A DNA stretch of 64,000 nucleotides. It comes from Alphaproteobacteria bacterium (lineage in GTDB: Bacteria > Pseudomonadota > Alphaproteobacteria > CAAGCB01 > CAG-977). Each line of letters begins with the position of its first letter. Positions within the stretch are counted from its first letter, which is position 1. The stretch spans positions 10,438 to 74,437 of the forward strand of contig CAAGEK010000073.1 in the NCBI GenBank assembly GCA_900768845.1. The letters run 5' to 3'. Under the pieces are notes generated by a model that saw only the letters and a program-made list of their open reading frames with translations, was not told the origin of the DNA and searched no databases. Shown piece after piece: positions 53,126-62,700 of the stretch. A program made the position numbers and the translations under genes.

Positions 53126-54579
53126 TCGGGATAAAGATCCGGAAAAACGTCTTTTTCCTTTTTTCTTTTCCGGATTGAAGAGCGGCATTTGCAAAATGCG
53201 GAAAAAACCTCCGCACCCGAAACATCGATTTCCCCGTCTTCGTACAAACGGCGACTCAGTTTCCCCAAAACCGCTCCGACATCGGCGTTCCCGCCGGCGA
53301 TTGAAGCTCCGATATCCGCCAGATTCAATATTCTCCGGTCGCCGCATTCCGTTTGCGCCCAAAAAATCAAGGCTTTTTCCATACACTTGCAATCATTTCG
53401 GGCACAGGCTTTTTTCACATCCGAAACGGCGCGGCGGCGCAACATCATCCGTGCGGCCGCCGGCTTGACGGCGCGGAACACCATTCCGGCAAAAAATGCA
53501 AAAAACAAAACGAACGCCAATCCGCCCTTTTCCGGAAACAACCGTTTCAGATGCGACAGTTTTTCCTTTACGGCCGTTTCAAATTCCGCGACGGCATCCG
53601 CCTTTTTTCCGGCTTCAAAACTTGCCGTCCGGCTTTTTCCCGTCGCGGAGGCGGGCGAAACGGAAATCTTTTCCGAAGGAAGCGTCGACGTTTCCATGTT
53701 TCCCGTAGCGGTATTCAACCAATCGACGCGTATTTCCGGCAAAACCAGCTCTCCCGCCCGTTCGGGGATGTAGACGACCGTCCGCCGCAATCCGGCGGTC
53801 AACCTTTTTCCGGATGCGCTTTGGCTGTGTTCCAAACGGGCGGGATATGTCCTGACGCCTTCCGGTTCGCCTCCCGCCACATCGGGCAAATACCCCGCAA
53901 GCGTGCCTTGAGCGGTTAAAACGACCGTCCGTTTGACCGGCGTCCCCGCTTCGACGGATTTGGAACGCGGGGCAATCCCCGAAGACAGCTTTACGGCGGT
54001 TGCGGGAAACAAAGGGGGATTGCGCTCCGGCAAATTCAGAACGTTTACCGAAAACGGTTCGGAACAGACTGTCAATTCCTTCCGTTCCAAGGAAAAAACG
54101 ACGTTGTTGTAGGCGTTTTCCGATTTTTTCGAAAATTCCCGCCCCAAATCGATATGCCCCGCAATGATTTTTTCGGGAACTCTCGCCACCATGCACAAAG
54201 ACGGAAAAGTCTGCCGCCCTGCCGTTTTTATCACCGAACGCAACCGGACTTGAGTGACCTGATAAGGCTTTCCGTTGCGCTTGATAATCCGTTCGTCCGT
54301 TTTCGGATCGGGGAAAACGTCAATGTTTTTCCAATCCGAGGGCATGAAAACCAACTCCGCCAGCCCCAAAGCATCCCAAATCCTTAAACGGATTTCAAAC
54401 TCTTCACCCAGATAAACTTCTTTTTTAACCGGAAAAATCTCGGTAAAAACCTCTTGCGCCGCCGTTTCGGCGAAGGGGAAAAGCGACAAAAACGCAAAAA
54501 AGGGAAACAATATGATTCCCGCATTTTTTCCCTTTGACCGCGACGCCGGCGCAGAAAATGAATTCCGCAATCTTACCAT
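53122..54579 (-). CDS. batD: BatD-like protein
   Basis: A 485-residue protein: signal peptide (IILFPFFAFLSLFPFAETAA), tandem immunoglobulin-like beta domains (VKKEVYLGEEFEIRLRIWD; VEAGTPVKRTVVLTAQG), one membrane segment (LAFVLFFAFFAGMVFRAV, about 350) and a cytoplasmic cysteine-rich end (ACARNDCKCMEKALIFWAQT). This is the BatD/DUF7379 layout. It is the last gene of the MoxR/Bat operon and overlaps the stop of the preceding gene by 7 bases. Confidence 0.82.
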   Translation of the reverse strand: MVRLRNSFSAPASRSKGKNAGIILFPFFAFLSLFPFAETAAQEVFTEIFPVKKEVYLGEEFEIRLRIWDALGLAELVFMPSDWKNIDVFPDPKTDERIIKRNGKPYQVTQVRLRSVIKTAGRQTFPSLCMVARVPEKIIAGHIDLGREFSKKSENAYNNVVFSLERKELTVCSEPFSVNVLNLPERNPPLFPATAVKLSSGIAPRSKSVEAGTPVKRTVVLTAQGTLAGYLPDVAGGEPEGVRTYPARLEHSQSASGKRLTAGLRRTVVYIPERAGELVLPEIRVDWLNTATGNMETSTLPSEKISVSPASATGKSRTASFEAGKKADAVAEFETAVKEKLSHLKRLFPEKGGLAFVLFFAFFAGMVFRAVKPAAARMMLRRRAVSDVKKACARNDCKCMEKALIFWAQTECGDRRILNLADIGASIAGGNADVGAVLGKLSRRLYEDGEIDVSGAEVFSAFCKCRSSIRKRKKEKDVFPDLYPD

Positions 54580-56543
54580 TCCGCCCCCTTGACAGTTTCG
54601 GGCGGATAGCGTCCGCTTAAATGTTGAAACAATATTTTTTGCTTCAGCAACAAGGACGGATCGTTGGGAATTTTCGGATACCCCCTTTTGCCGTTGTCCG
54701 AAGAAGGCGGATTGTTTTCCTGCGGCCGTTTCCGTCCGTCCCCGTTATCCGTTTCCCCCGAACCGCCGCCTTTTCCTTCATCTTCCGCGCCGCTTCCTTC
54801 ATCTTCAGCATCGCCGCCGTCGTTGTCGGGGGCGTTACCGTTTTCGCCTCCGTCCCGACTGTCGTTTCCGCCGCTGTCATCTTTTCCTTCAGCGTCGCCG
54901 CCGTCGCCTTCCCCGCCATTTCCGCTTTTATCGTCCGGATTTTCCCCGCTTTTATCGTTTTTTTCATCCGAACCGTTGTCATGGTCGTTACCGTTTTCAC
55001 CGCCGTCCCGACCGTCGTTTCCGTCGCTGTCATCTTTTCCTTCAGCGTCGCCGCCGTCACCGTCACCGCTGTTACCGTCTGCATTATCCGGACTTTCCCC
55101 GCCGTCCGCATCCGATGTCGGGTCTTGAGAATTTTCTTCTTTGTTTTCATTACCTTGTGATGATGAATTAATGTTTTGATTTAATTCGTCATCCTGACTT
55201 TCGGAACTGCCGGAACCGGTCGGATCATCTTCATTATCGCCTTCCCCTCCGTCGGAAGGGGGCTTTTCGCGCAACCGTTCCGCTATTTCCAAATTGATTT
55301 GCGCATCCTCGGAAGACGGCTTTTTATCAACGGCGCGCTTCAACATTTCCGAAGCTTCATCATACTTTTTCATACCGATTAAAACCGTTCCGACATTGTA
55401 ATATGTCTTGAAATCATCCGACTGCCACGCAATCGCCATCGCCGCGGCGGTATCTCCGGCCTCCAACGCATTTGCCGCACGCGTCGGCGGATTTGTAAAC
55501 CATTCATTGGCAAAAAGGGTTCCTGAATTAAGAAAAAGGATTAAAAAAATTAAATAAACCCCTTTTTTAAAAAGAAAAGGGAATAGAAACAAAACCGGAA
55601 ACAAAAAAAGCCACCCTTCATCGGCAAAGTCTTCGTTATTCTTCATATCCGTTTCATCGGCGTCTTTGAACGGGCGGGCATACACGCTCATTAAAAAGGT
55701 CGTGTCCGACCCGTCGGCGGCGACCGAAGCATATGCCCCGTTGCCGGCGGAAGCGAGGCGTTTTAAAAAATCCTCTTTCAACGTATGGCGAACGGGATTT
55801 CCCTGTCTGTCCCGCACGGGCACATCGTTTTTCAGCATCACCGCACCGCCTTTTGCCGTACCGATGCCGGAAATGAAAATCCTGCCGCCGTTTCGGGCAA
55901 ATCTTTTCGCCTTTTTTACCGCTTCATCCTGCAATAACAACGCGTCTTCCCCGCCGTCCGTCAGCAAAAACACGTCGCCGCCGGAGGCTCCCGAAGCTTC
56001 AAGCATCCGGACGGCTTCGTCCAAAGCCCTGTCGATGCGGGATCCTTGTTCGGGTATCAAATCGAAACTCAGCAAAGGCAGAATGTTTTCGATTACGCCG
56101 CCGTCCGTCGTGGTCGGCAACAAAGCATAAGGTTCGGCGGCAAACACGCCGAAACCGACAGGCATTCCTTTCAAACCGCGCAAAATATCGTAAATTTTGA
56201 ACTGCATCGCGCTGAAACGGTTGGGATACACGTCCCCCGCCCGCATGGACAGCGACAAATCCGCCATGATCACCGCAGGGGTTTTGGCTTGATACAGTTC
56301 CGTATCTTTTTTCCTGAAAGAAACGCCGACCATGGCGACAACCGCGCACAACGCCGCGAAAAAAGAAAGAAAAGAAATTATTTTCCGCTTTTTCCCGACG
56401 GCTTTCAAAGACAGAAACGGCCATAAATGCGCGTCCACGGTTTTAAACCACGCATCCGCCCCTTTGTTTACGTTGAAACAGAATAAAAGGGCGGGAATAA
56501 GAAAAACAAACGCGATCGGACGCAGGAAAACGAAGTCATTCAT
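54573..56543 (-). CDS. batB: BatB/BatC-type protein: VWA domain, TPR and acidic repeat tail
   Basis: A 656-residue protein. N-terminal membrane segments flank a von Willebrand A domain with an intact metal site (MADLSLSMRAG; LLTDGGED). A third membrane segment near 310-345 is followed by a TPR pair (TYYNVGTVLIGMKKYDEASE) and a long D/G/N/E tail (about 430-620) with an internal duplication: GDGGDAEGKDDS...RDGGENGN occurs twice about 50 residues apart. BatB and BatC are separate genes in Bacteroides; here they are one frame, as in several proteobacteria. It probably interacts with BatA and MoxR at the inner membrane. Confidence 0.85.
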   Translation of the reverse strand: MNDFVFLRPIAFVFLIPALLFCFNVNKGADAWFKTVDAHLWPFLSLKAVGKKRKIISFLSFFAALCAVVAMVGVSFRKKDTELYQAKTPAVIMADLSLSMRAGDVYPNRFSAMQFKIYDILRGLKGMPVGFGVFAAEPYALLPTTTDGGVIENILPLLSFDLIPEQGSRIDRALDEAVRMLEASGASGGDVFLLTDGGEDALLLQDEAVKKAKRFARNGGRIFISGIGTAKGGAVMLKNDVPVRDRQGNPVRHTLKEDFLKRLASAGNGAYASVAADGSDTTFLMSVYARPFKDADETDMKNNEDFADEGWLFLFPVLFLFPFLFKKGVYLIFLILFLNSGTLFANEWFTNPPTRAANALEAGDTAAAMAIAWQSDDFKTYYNVGTVLIGMKKYDEASEMLKRAVDKKPSSEDAQINLEIAERLREKPPSDGGEGDNEDDPTGSGSSESQDDELNQNINSSSQGNENKEENSQDPTSDADGGESPDNADGNSGDGDGGDAEGKDDSDGNDGRDGGENGNDHDNGSDEKNDKSGENPDDKSGNGGEGDGGDAEGKDDSGGNDSRDGGENGNAPDNDGGDAEDEGSGAEDEGKGGGSGETDNGDGRKRPQENNPPSSDNGKRGYPKIPNDPSLLLKQKILFQHLSGRYPPETVKGAEW

Positions 56544-57516
56544 GCCGCCGTCCCTTCATCCGGAATAACGCGACGGAGGCTAAACGCTTCAAAACGATCA
56601 AACTGACAAAACAAAAAAAGCAAAACAGCGGATAAGGATACAATTCCTTTTGCGGCATCAGGTAAACCGCCGTTTCGGACAACGGTTCGCGTGAAGAAAT
56701 GCTTTCATACGCCCGTTCCACCCCCCGAACATCGTCCGCCATATAAAATTCGCCGCCGGTTTCCTTTGCCATCCGCTTCAAAATCTCTGCATCGAAACCG
56801 TCCGGAGCATCCTGCGAACCGCCCGCTCCGACGGTGTAAATCTTCATTCCGCTCCGTTTCGCCAGAACCAGCGCGTCAAGAGGCATCAAACTGCCCGCGT
56901 TATTAACCCCGTCCGTCAGCAAAACGGCGACTTTCATCTCGGCCGCCGACTCTTTCAAGGTTTCCGCCGCCAATCCGACAGCGTCCCCGATCGCCGTCCT
57001 TTCCCCCAAAAGCCCGACGCTCGCCGCCGACAGCATTTCCCGAAGCGTCGGATAATCAACGGTCGGAGGAACGTATAATGCCGCTTGGCCGGCGAACAAA
57101 ACAATGCCGATACGATCCCCCTTGCGAGAGGAAATAAAGCCGTCCGCCGCAACTTTGGCCGCGCTCAGCCGGTCGAAAACCCTGCCGTCGCGAGCGGAGA
57201 AATCCTGTTGCATCATCGAACCGGAAACATCCAAAACCAGCATGACGTCCCGCACGGGAAGCAAATAGCTTTGCATTCCCGCCGGAACTTGAGGACGCGC
57301 CGCCGCCGTAACCAGACACACCCACGCGGCGGACAACGCGAAAAAGCGGGTCGGGCGGAAAACGGAGCGCGTCCCGCCGGAAACGGATTTAAGCTCGTAA
57401 AAAAACGGAACTTTCAATGCGGCTCCGTCTTCCGTTCCCCCGCCCGAAGACAACTTGCGCACCACAAACGGCAACGGCAACAGCAAAAAGACAAGGGGAA
57501 AGGCAAAATGAATCAT
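56536..57516 (-). CDS. batA: BatA, VWA-domain membrane protein
   Basis: A 326-residue protein with membrane segments at both ends (PLVFLLLPLPFVV and a second near 55; LFCFFCFVSLIVL at the C-terminus) around a von Willebrand A domain with an intact MIDAS (MLVLDVSGSMMQQDF; VLLTDGVNNAG). The ATG at 57516 overlaps the upstream stop as ATGA, the same coupling seen across this operon; a further in-frame ATG is at 57534. Confidence 0.88.
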   Translation of the reverse strand: MIHFAFPLVFLLLPLPFVVRKLSSGGGTEDGAALKVPFFYELKSVSGGTRSVFRPTRFFALSAAWVCLVTAAARPQVPAGMQSYLLPVRDVMLVLDVSGSMMQQDFSARDGRVFDRLSAAKVAADGFISSRKGDRIGIVLFAGQAALYVPPTVDYPTLREMLSAASVGLLGERTAIGDAVGLAAETLKESAAEMKVAVLLTDGVNNAGSLMPLDALVLAKRSGMKIYTVGAGGSQDAPDGFDAEILKRMAKETGGEFYMADDVRGVERAYESISSREPLSETAVYLMPQKELYPYPLFCFFCFVSLIVLKRLASVALFRMKGRRHE

Positions 57517-57992
57517 GCGTTTTCGCGTATCCATTCTTTGGCCGCGTCAATCAGCGGCGTTACGTCGCGTTCATAAAAACGGTCGGGAGGGATGTACATC
57601 GCGTTTTCAATCATTTCTCCCGCCTTGCCGTTGAAAAGGGGCTTTTTCGACGTTCGTTCCAAAAATCCCCTCCACTGCTTTCCGTACAAACCCGCCGTCC
57701 CTTCCTTCGGAAAACGCAAAAGGGCGATCCGCTTTAACAAAAGCGACGTTTCCGAAACCAACGCGTGGGGCTTGTCCGCATATTTCTTCACCAACCTGTC
57801 CGCTTCGCCCAAAGCGTAACGTTTCGCGCTTTTGCGCCGCCAAATGAAAGTCATTTTTACGACGACGGCGCATAATACGGCCGATCCCGCCAACGCCCAC
57901 CATCCCCATGCCAAAGGCCAAACGGAAGGCAGATCCGGCAAATGGATGTCGCGCAATCCCGATAAGTCAATTCCCTGTCCCGCGGGGTTCAT
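57513..57992 (-). CDS. DUF4381-like membrane protein of the MoxR/Bat operon
   Basis: A 159-residue protein: a short N-terminus with IHLPDLPSVWPLAWGWW, one membrane segment (WALAGSAVLCAVVVKMTFIW), and a cytoplasmic helical part ending RERDV-like (RFYERDVTPLIDAAKEWI). This is the pattern of DUF4381 partners between DUF58 and BatA genes. AGGGAGGG precedes the ATG at 57992, which overlaps the DUF58 stop by 4 bases. Confidence 0.8.
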   Translation of the reverse strand: MNPAGQGIDLSGLRDIHLPDLPSVWPLAWGWWALAGSAVLCAVVVKMTFIWRRKSAKRYALGEADRLVKKYADKPHALVSETSLLLKRIALLRFPKEGTAGLYGKQWRGFLERTSKKPLFNGKAGEMIENAMYIPPDRFYERDVTPLIDAAKEWIRENA

Positions 57993-58978
57993 CTCAACCC
58001 TCCCTGCCTTTTTTCCGCCGTCAGAACGCCCCGGCGCACGGTTTCGACAATATTTTGGTCGGTTCTCAACGCAATGTAAAGCATCCGGCGGCCGTGACAG
58101 AAATTTTCCAGCCGGCGGCGCGGCTCGACGAACATTTTTTCGTATCCGGCGCGCCAAGCGGGATCGTCCGTGTAAATCGTCGCCGTTTTTTTACCGTCGC
58201 TGATACGGTACGCACCGGGGGGCGGCGGCGTTTCCTCCAGCACGTCGAAAATCTGGATGCACACGACGTCGCAATGGCGGGAAATATAAGTCAGATGCTT
58301 TTCGGATTCTTCGTCAAAGTCGTGAAAATCGCTGATAACGTAAACCCGACCGCCGTTTTTGGATACGCGACGCAATTCCGCCAAAGCTTCATGCAACGGT
58401 TTGCCCTTTTCCTGCGCTTCGTCGTTTCCCGCCTCGACGACCGCCGTAAAGACTTCCATCAAACGGCGCATCCGGCGATGAGGCGCGATTTTGGCATAAT
58501 GCGCCGCAGACATCACGATCGCTCCGATTTTATCGCCGTTTTCCCTTGACGCCCAAGCCAAAGCCGACAAAACCCGTGCGGCGACGACCGATTTGAAAGC
58601 CGTGCGCGTCCCGAAACGCATCGGCGGACGGAAATCCCCCAAAAACAAAACGGGGCGGTCGCGCTCTTCACGGTACAGCTTGGTGTGCGTTTTGCCGGTT
58701 CTGGCCGTGACGCGCCAGTCGATCAGACGGATGTCGTCTCCGGCACGATAAATGCGCACTTCGTCAAATTCCATTCCGCGCCCGCGAAACGGAGAACGGA
58801 ACACCCCCGCCCCTTCGTGTTTTGAAATTCCCGCCGCATCAAACGCCAGCATCGGAGCGAAACGCCGCTGTGCCAGCAGTTCGTCCAGCGTTACACGAAC
58901 GCCGTCCGACGCGGTTTCCGCTTGTTTGTCCGCGGAACTTCCGGACGGTTTCATCAGGGATTTCAATTTTTTCAGCAT
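57989..58978 (-). CDS. DUF58 protein of the MoxR/Bat operon
   Basis: A 329-residue soluble protein with the DUF58 core: SPFRGRGMEFDEVRIYRAGDDIRLIDWRVTARTGK in sequence (shown by its key parts FRGRGMEFDEVR, DDIRLIDW and ARTGK), then KLYREERDRPVLFLGDF and a VWA-like end (VYVISDFHDFDEES). It is thought to work with the MoxR ATPase and the Bat VWA proteins. Confidence 0.88.
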   Translation of the reverse strand: MLKKLKSLMKPSGSSADKQAETASDGVRVTLDELLAQRRFAPMLAFDAAGISKHEGAGVFRSPFRGRGMEFDEVRIYRAGDDIRLIDWRVTARTGKTHTKLYREERDRPVLFLGDFRPPMRFGTRTAFKSVVAARVLSALAWASRENGDKIGAIVMSAAHYAKIAPHRRMRRLMEVFTAVVEAGNDEAQEKGKPLHEALAELRRVSKNGGRVYVISDFHDFDEESEKHLTYISRHCDVVCIQIFDVLEETPPPPGAYRISDGKKTATIYTDDPAWRAGYEKMFVEPRRRLENFCHGRRMLYIALRTDQNIVETVRRGVLTAEKRQGGLR

Positions 58979-59005
58979 GGTCGCTCCGTCATGTTGAAAC
59001 GTGCG

Positions 59006-60001
59006 TCACGGCGTCGGCACACGGGCAAGCAAGACGTCCAAAAAGCTGTCGGGCGTTATGCCTTCGGCCTCCGCCTCGAACGTCAGGATGACACGGTGGC
59101 GCAATACGTCGTGAACGACGGCGTGAATGTCTTCGGGAAGGACGTAATCCCTTCCTTCCAACCACGTTTTCGCCCGTGCGCACCTGTCCAAAGCGATTGT
59201 TCCGCGAGGGCTGGCTCCGAAAGCGACCCAGCGTTTGAATTTGTCGCCGTAGGCTTCGGGACGGCGCGTCGCCATAACCAGCTGGACGATATATTCCTCC
59301 AACGCGTCGGACAAATGGACGTTCAAAGCTTCGCGGCGCGCTTCAAACACGCGTGCCTGAGGAATCTTTTCCACGGCGGGAACGGCGGCTTCCAACGCTT
59401 CGTTGCGAACCAAGCGCAAAATGCGGCGTTCCGATTCCGTGTCGGGCTGGCCGATTCTGACATACATCAAAAAACGGTCGAGTTGGGCTTCCGGCAAAGG
59501 ATACGTCCCTTCCTGCTCAATCGGGTTTTGGGTCGCCATAACCATAAACAGTTTCGGCAACGCATACGTTTTACCGCCGACGGTCACTTGCCGTTCCGCC
59601 ATGGCTTCCAACAGGGCGGATTGAACCTTTGCGGGGGAACGGTTGATTTCATCGGCCAAAATCAGGTTATGGAAAACGGGCCCCGCCTGAAATTTGAAAA
59701 CTCCCGTTTCAGGGCGGTAAATCTCACTTCCCGTAATATCGGACGGCAACAGGTCGGGAGTGAACTGTATGCGGCAGTCGTTGCCTTCCAAAACTTCGGA
59801 AAGCTTTTTAATCGCCTTGGTTTTCGCCAATCCGGGGGCTCCCTCCACCAGCAAATGCCCGTCCGCCAGCAAAGCGATCAGCAGGCGGTCGACCAATTCC
59901 GGCTGGCCGACGATGCAGGCGTTCATATAATCCCTCAATCCGGCAAAACTCCGGCGCGCAGCCGTCATTGCGGGGATTTTCGTTTCGGGTTCTGTCCGCA
60001 T
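59006..60001 (-). CDS. MoxR-family AAA+ ATPase
   Basis: A 331-residue AAA+ protein. Walker A reads EGAPGLAKTKAIKKL, Walker B LILADEINRSPAKVQSALLEAM, sensor 1 VMATQNPIEQEGTYPLPEAQLDRFL, and sensor 2 ASPRGTIALDR. It is a chaperone-like ATPase proposed to insert metal or remodel VWA proteins. AAGGAG lies before the ATG. It is the first gene of the operon ending with batD and is divergent from the gene at 60078. Confidence 0.92.
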   Translation of the reverse strand: MRTEPETKIPAMTAARRSFAGLRDYMNACIVGQPELVDRLLIALLADGHLLVEGAPGLAKTKAIKKLSEVLEGNDCRIQFTPDLLPSDITGSEIYRPETGVFKFQAGPVFHNLILADEINRSPAKVQSALLEAMAERQVTVGGKTYALPKLFMVMATQNPIEQEGTYPLPEAQLDRFLMYVRIGQPDTESERRILRLVRNEALEAAVPAVEKIPQARVFEARREALNVHLSDALEEYIVQLVMATRRPEAYGDKFKRWVAFGASPRGTIALDRCARAKTWLEGRDYVLPEDIHAVVHDVLRHRVILTFEAEAEGITPDSFLDVLLARVPTP

Positions 60002-60077
60002 AAAAAATTCTCCTTTTTCGCATAAAAACCTGTTACAAGTAATATACCTGATTTTTTGTAACGGGATAATATGATTT

Positions 60078-60848
60078 ATGGTTATATTGCCGCTTTATCA
60101 AGCCGTCTTTGCCGTCGCGCAAGGAAAATTTTCAAAAGCGCGTTTCTTTTCCCTGACGCATGACGGGCGAACGGGACGGTTGCGGACGCCCGAACTGGCG
60201 TTTCCGTCTTTTCATCCCGCTTTAAATGCCGTATGCGGCATATTCCGCAACGGGGAAAACGAAAAGGATTTTATCGCCTCCGCCCCTTTTAAAACGGCGG
60301 ACGACCATTCGTGCGACCTAATGTTCACGTTATCGAAACGGCGGATGGCCTATCCCGTTTTATCACCCGACGCACAAAAAGCGGCGTTCATCGAATACGA
60401 AAACGACGGTGAAAACCCCGTATTGAGATTGATTTCCCGCGAAGAATACGGATGGTTTCCCCTGCAAATCCGCATTCCCGCCTCTTTCGCCCCCGTTTGC
60501 TGGGGCGGAAACGAAACCGTCTTGTTTTCGGATGAAAAAGGAGCTTTGTGTGCCGTGACAACAGCCGGAAAGCACAAAGCGGCCGTCATCGATCCGTACG
60601 GAAAGACCCCCGCTTTTCACGAAAAGACAAGGCGTCTGGCTTTTGCGCAAAACGGGGAAATCATCATCAAAGGCGACGTTTCCGCCGCTTTGGAGGCGAA
60701 AAACGTCACGGCGTTGAATTTTTCACGCAACGGCGACGCACTGTTCTTCGCCGCCGGCAAAACATTGAACCGCTTTTCGTTTGAAGAGCAGGAAACCGTC
60801 CGGCTGTGCGAAACGGACGCGCCGGCCGTTTGGGTAAGCGAACTTTAA
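60078..60848 (+). CDS. Beta-propeller-like protein, unknown
   Basis: A 256-residue protein with repeated short strands of a degenerate WD40/TolB-like propeller: RMAYPVLSPDAQKAAFIEYE, FHEKTRRLAFAQNGEIIIKG, LNFSRNGDALFFAAGKTLNR. No signal peptide. GGGAT lies 10 bases before the ATG. Divergent from moxR; function unknown. Confidence 0.6.
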   Translation: MVILPLYQAVFAVAQGKFSKARFFSLTHDGRTGRLRTPELAFPSFHPALNAVCGIFRNGENEKDFIASAPFKTADDHSCDLMFTLSKRRMAYPVLSPDAQKAAFIEYENDGENPVLRLISREEYGWFPLQIRIPASFAPVCWGGNETVLFSDEKGALCAVTTAGKHKAAVIDPYGKTPAFHEKTRRLAFAQNGEIIIKGDVSAALEAKNVTALNFSRNGDALFFAAGKTLNRFSFEEQETVRLCETDAPAVWVSEL

Positions 60849-60857
60849 ACGCTTGCG

Positions 60858-62018
60858 CTACAACGCCCTTTTTTGGCAAATCGAAATCAAAGCCGCGGGA
60901 AGCAACGGCACGAACCGGAAACCGAAATAATAGGCCGTCACCGGTTCCAAAAACGGCGCGCAAAACAGCACGGCCAGCGACAGTTTTTCAAACCCGCCCG
61001 ACCATCCGCGCTTTTTTATGTCACACATCAGAAAGCCCGCCGAAGCGCACAAAACGCCATATTCGCCTTCCGTCGCGAAAATCAGGCACAAAAACAGCGC
61101 GGAACAAAGATACGCATTCCTGACATTTTGCGACGCCTTGGGATTGCGGTACAATTCCATTCCGACAGCCGCCGCCCAGACGACCGCCGCCGCCTGCATC
61201 ATCGCCGCGGGAAAGGCGGAAAGGCCGGAGCATTTCACCGCCGCATAAAGCGAAACGAAAGAACACGGAAAATCGTTCAATGCCATCCAAGCCGCTTTTC
61301 CCGCTTCTTGAAACGATGCAATCCCGTACCGGTTTAACGTCATAACGACAATGAATCCGCCGAACGCCGCCGCAATAATGCCCGCCTTCAGCTGTTTCCG
61401 GATGAATAAAACCGCCAGAACCGCCGCGAAGTAAAGAGGGGACACAACCGTCAAGCCGCCGAAAAATCCCGCCGTTTTCGGGAATTTTTGCGCTTTCGAG
61501 AAAATAAAAATCAACGCCGCCGCATAAAACAATCCGCCGCCGCCGAACGAAAAGGCATAAAACAGCGCGGGAAAGGCGAACGCCAGCAAAATCGTTTGAA
61601 ACAACGGAAAAAGGCAAAGCAAAGAAGCGGAAAACAGGAAAAAGCCCCAAGTCAGCCACAAATCAAAAAAATCCGAATACGTCAGCTCCGCCGCGGGAAC
61701 GGCCAAAAACGGCAGTGTCGGCGCGGAAAAAGCGTAAAAATCGCCCTGAATACCGAAACGTTCGCTTAAATACGCCGATTGAATGTCCGGATCATAGGCG
61801 GCGGCGATAAATTCCCTGTCATCCTCGGCGGCTTTCAACAAAGCAAAGCTGCCGGCCAGATTTTCGCCCACAACCCGTCGGGAGGAAGCCCCCTCCCCTT
61901 CACGGGGCAGACCGTCGTCGCGGTAAAAAGACGCACGCATCAAAACCGTGCAAAACATCATCAAGGCGAACAAAATCGCAACCAAGTATTTTACAAACAG
62001 TTTTTCTTCCTTTTGCAT
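60858..62018 (-). CDS. Polytopic membrane protein, GT87-like
   Basis: A 386-residue protein with about 9-10 membrane segments, beginning VKYLVAILFALMMFCTVLM. A periplasmic loop of about 70 residues follows the first segment (SFYRDDGLPRE...DPDIQSAY), the layout of GT-C glycosyltransferases of the GT87/DUF2029 type, where an acidic pair in this loop binds the metal or lipid-sugar. The assignment is tentative. GGAG lies 7 bases before the ATG. It is convergent with the gene at 60078. Confidence 0.55.
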   Translation of the reverse strand: MQKEEKLFVKYLVAILFALMMFCTVLMRASFYRDDGLPREGEGASSRRVVGENLAGSFALLKAAEDDREFIAAAYDPDIQSAYLSERFGIQGDFYAFSAPTLPFLAVPAAELTYSDFFDLWLTWGFFLFSASLLCLFPLFQTILLAFAFPALFYAFSFGGGGLFYAAALIFIFSKAQKFPKTAGFFGGLTVVSPLYFAAVLAVLFIRKQLKAGIIAAAFGGFIVVMTLNRYGIASFQEAGKAAWMALNDFPCSFVSLYAAVKCSGLSAFPAAMMQAAAVVWAAAVGMELYRNPKASQNVRNAYLCSALFLCLIFATEGEYGVLCASAGFLMCDIKKRGWSGGFEKLSLAVLFCAPFLEPVTAYYFGFRFVPLLPAALISICQKRAL

Positions 62019-62089
62019 CCGGACGCTCCGTTCAACGTTTTTTTAGAATATAAAAGATAGCGTTGACCAAGGAAACAAAAAAACCGTTT

Positions 62090-62551
62090 TTACGGGCGTT
62101 TTTCATCCTCCGCCGCATAAAATTCCGTCAGCTTGTCCAACATCGTGCGCAACGATTTGTAAACGGCCCGATAAGTCGCCGCATTGCCTCCGTCAAGCAC
62201 GGGGTATTTTTGAATGAACGACAAAACGTTACCTTCGTCCCTTAAAAAATGTTGCAAATAAACGCCGTATTCACCGACGTATTTCAGAGCGTCCAAATAC
62301 CGTTGCGCCGCCGCCCGTCCGCCGCAAAAAGAATCCTCCGCCCCCGTTTTGCCTCCTTTGATGCAAGCCGTCGGATCATACGTCATCGTAACTTTGGGGA
62401 CGAATGCGGAAAAACGGTAATCTTGCATCAGGCGCACGCCCGATCTGAACCTGTCCAAACACACGGGATAGGTTCCGAGCTTTCCCGAACGGAACATTTT
62501 TACCAATACACTGCTTTCTTCATGTGCGAAACCGGTTTTTGCCGTACCCAT
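62090..62551 (-). CDS. DUF6456-like protein
   Basis: A 153-residue protein resembling the DUF6456 domain of alphaproteobacterial regulators: the R-F-R-x-G-x-R-L-x-x-D-Y start (RFRSGVRLMQDYRFSAFVPK), a small glycine segment, then DALKYVGEYGVYLQHFLRDE and a helical end. In the family this domain usually follows an HTH; here it stands alone and the HTH gene is divergent. AAGGAGG precedes the ATG. Confidence 0.55.
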   Translation of the reverse strand: MGTAKTGFAHEESSVLVKMFRSGKLGTYPVCLDRFRSGVRLMQDYRFSAFVPKVTMTYDPTACIKGGKTGAEDSFCGGRAAAQRYLDALKYVGEYGVYLQHFLRDEGNVLSFIQKYPVLDGGNAATYRAVYKSLRTMLDKLTEFYAAEDEKRP

Positions 62552-62576
62552 TAGTTCCTCCTTTTAGATATTCAAA

Positions 62577-62588
62577 ATGTTATAACAT
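62577..62588. promoter_or_regulatory. Palindrome between the divergent DUF6456-like and XRE genes
   Basis: atgttataacat is a perfect 12-base palindrome in the AT-rich spacer, 26 bases from the DUF6456-like ATG. It could be the operator of the divergent XRE regulator; this is inference from position and symmetry. Confidence 0.4.
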
Positions 62589-62700
62589 AAAATTAATATC
62601 ACATAAAATATACATAATCAAGCACAAATAGTTTATTTAACGTCGTAATAGGGTATGTCAATATGGCGTAAGGTAGAACGTAAACAAAAGGATGAAAACA

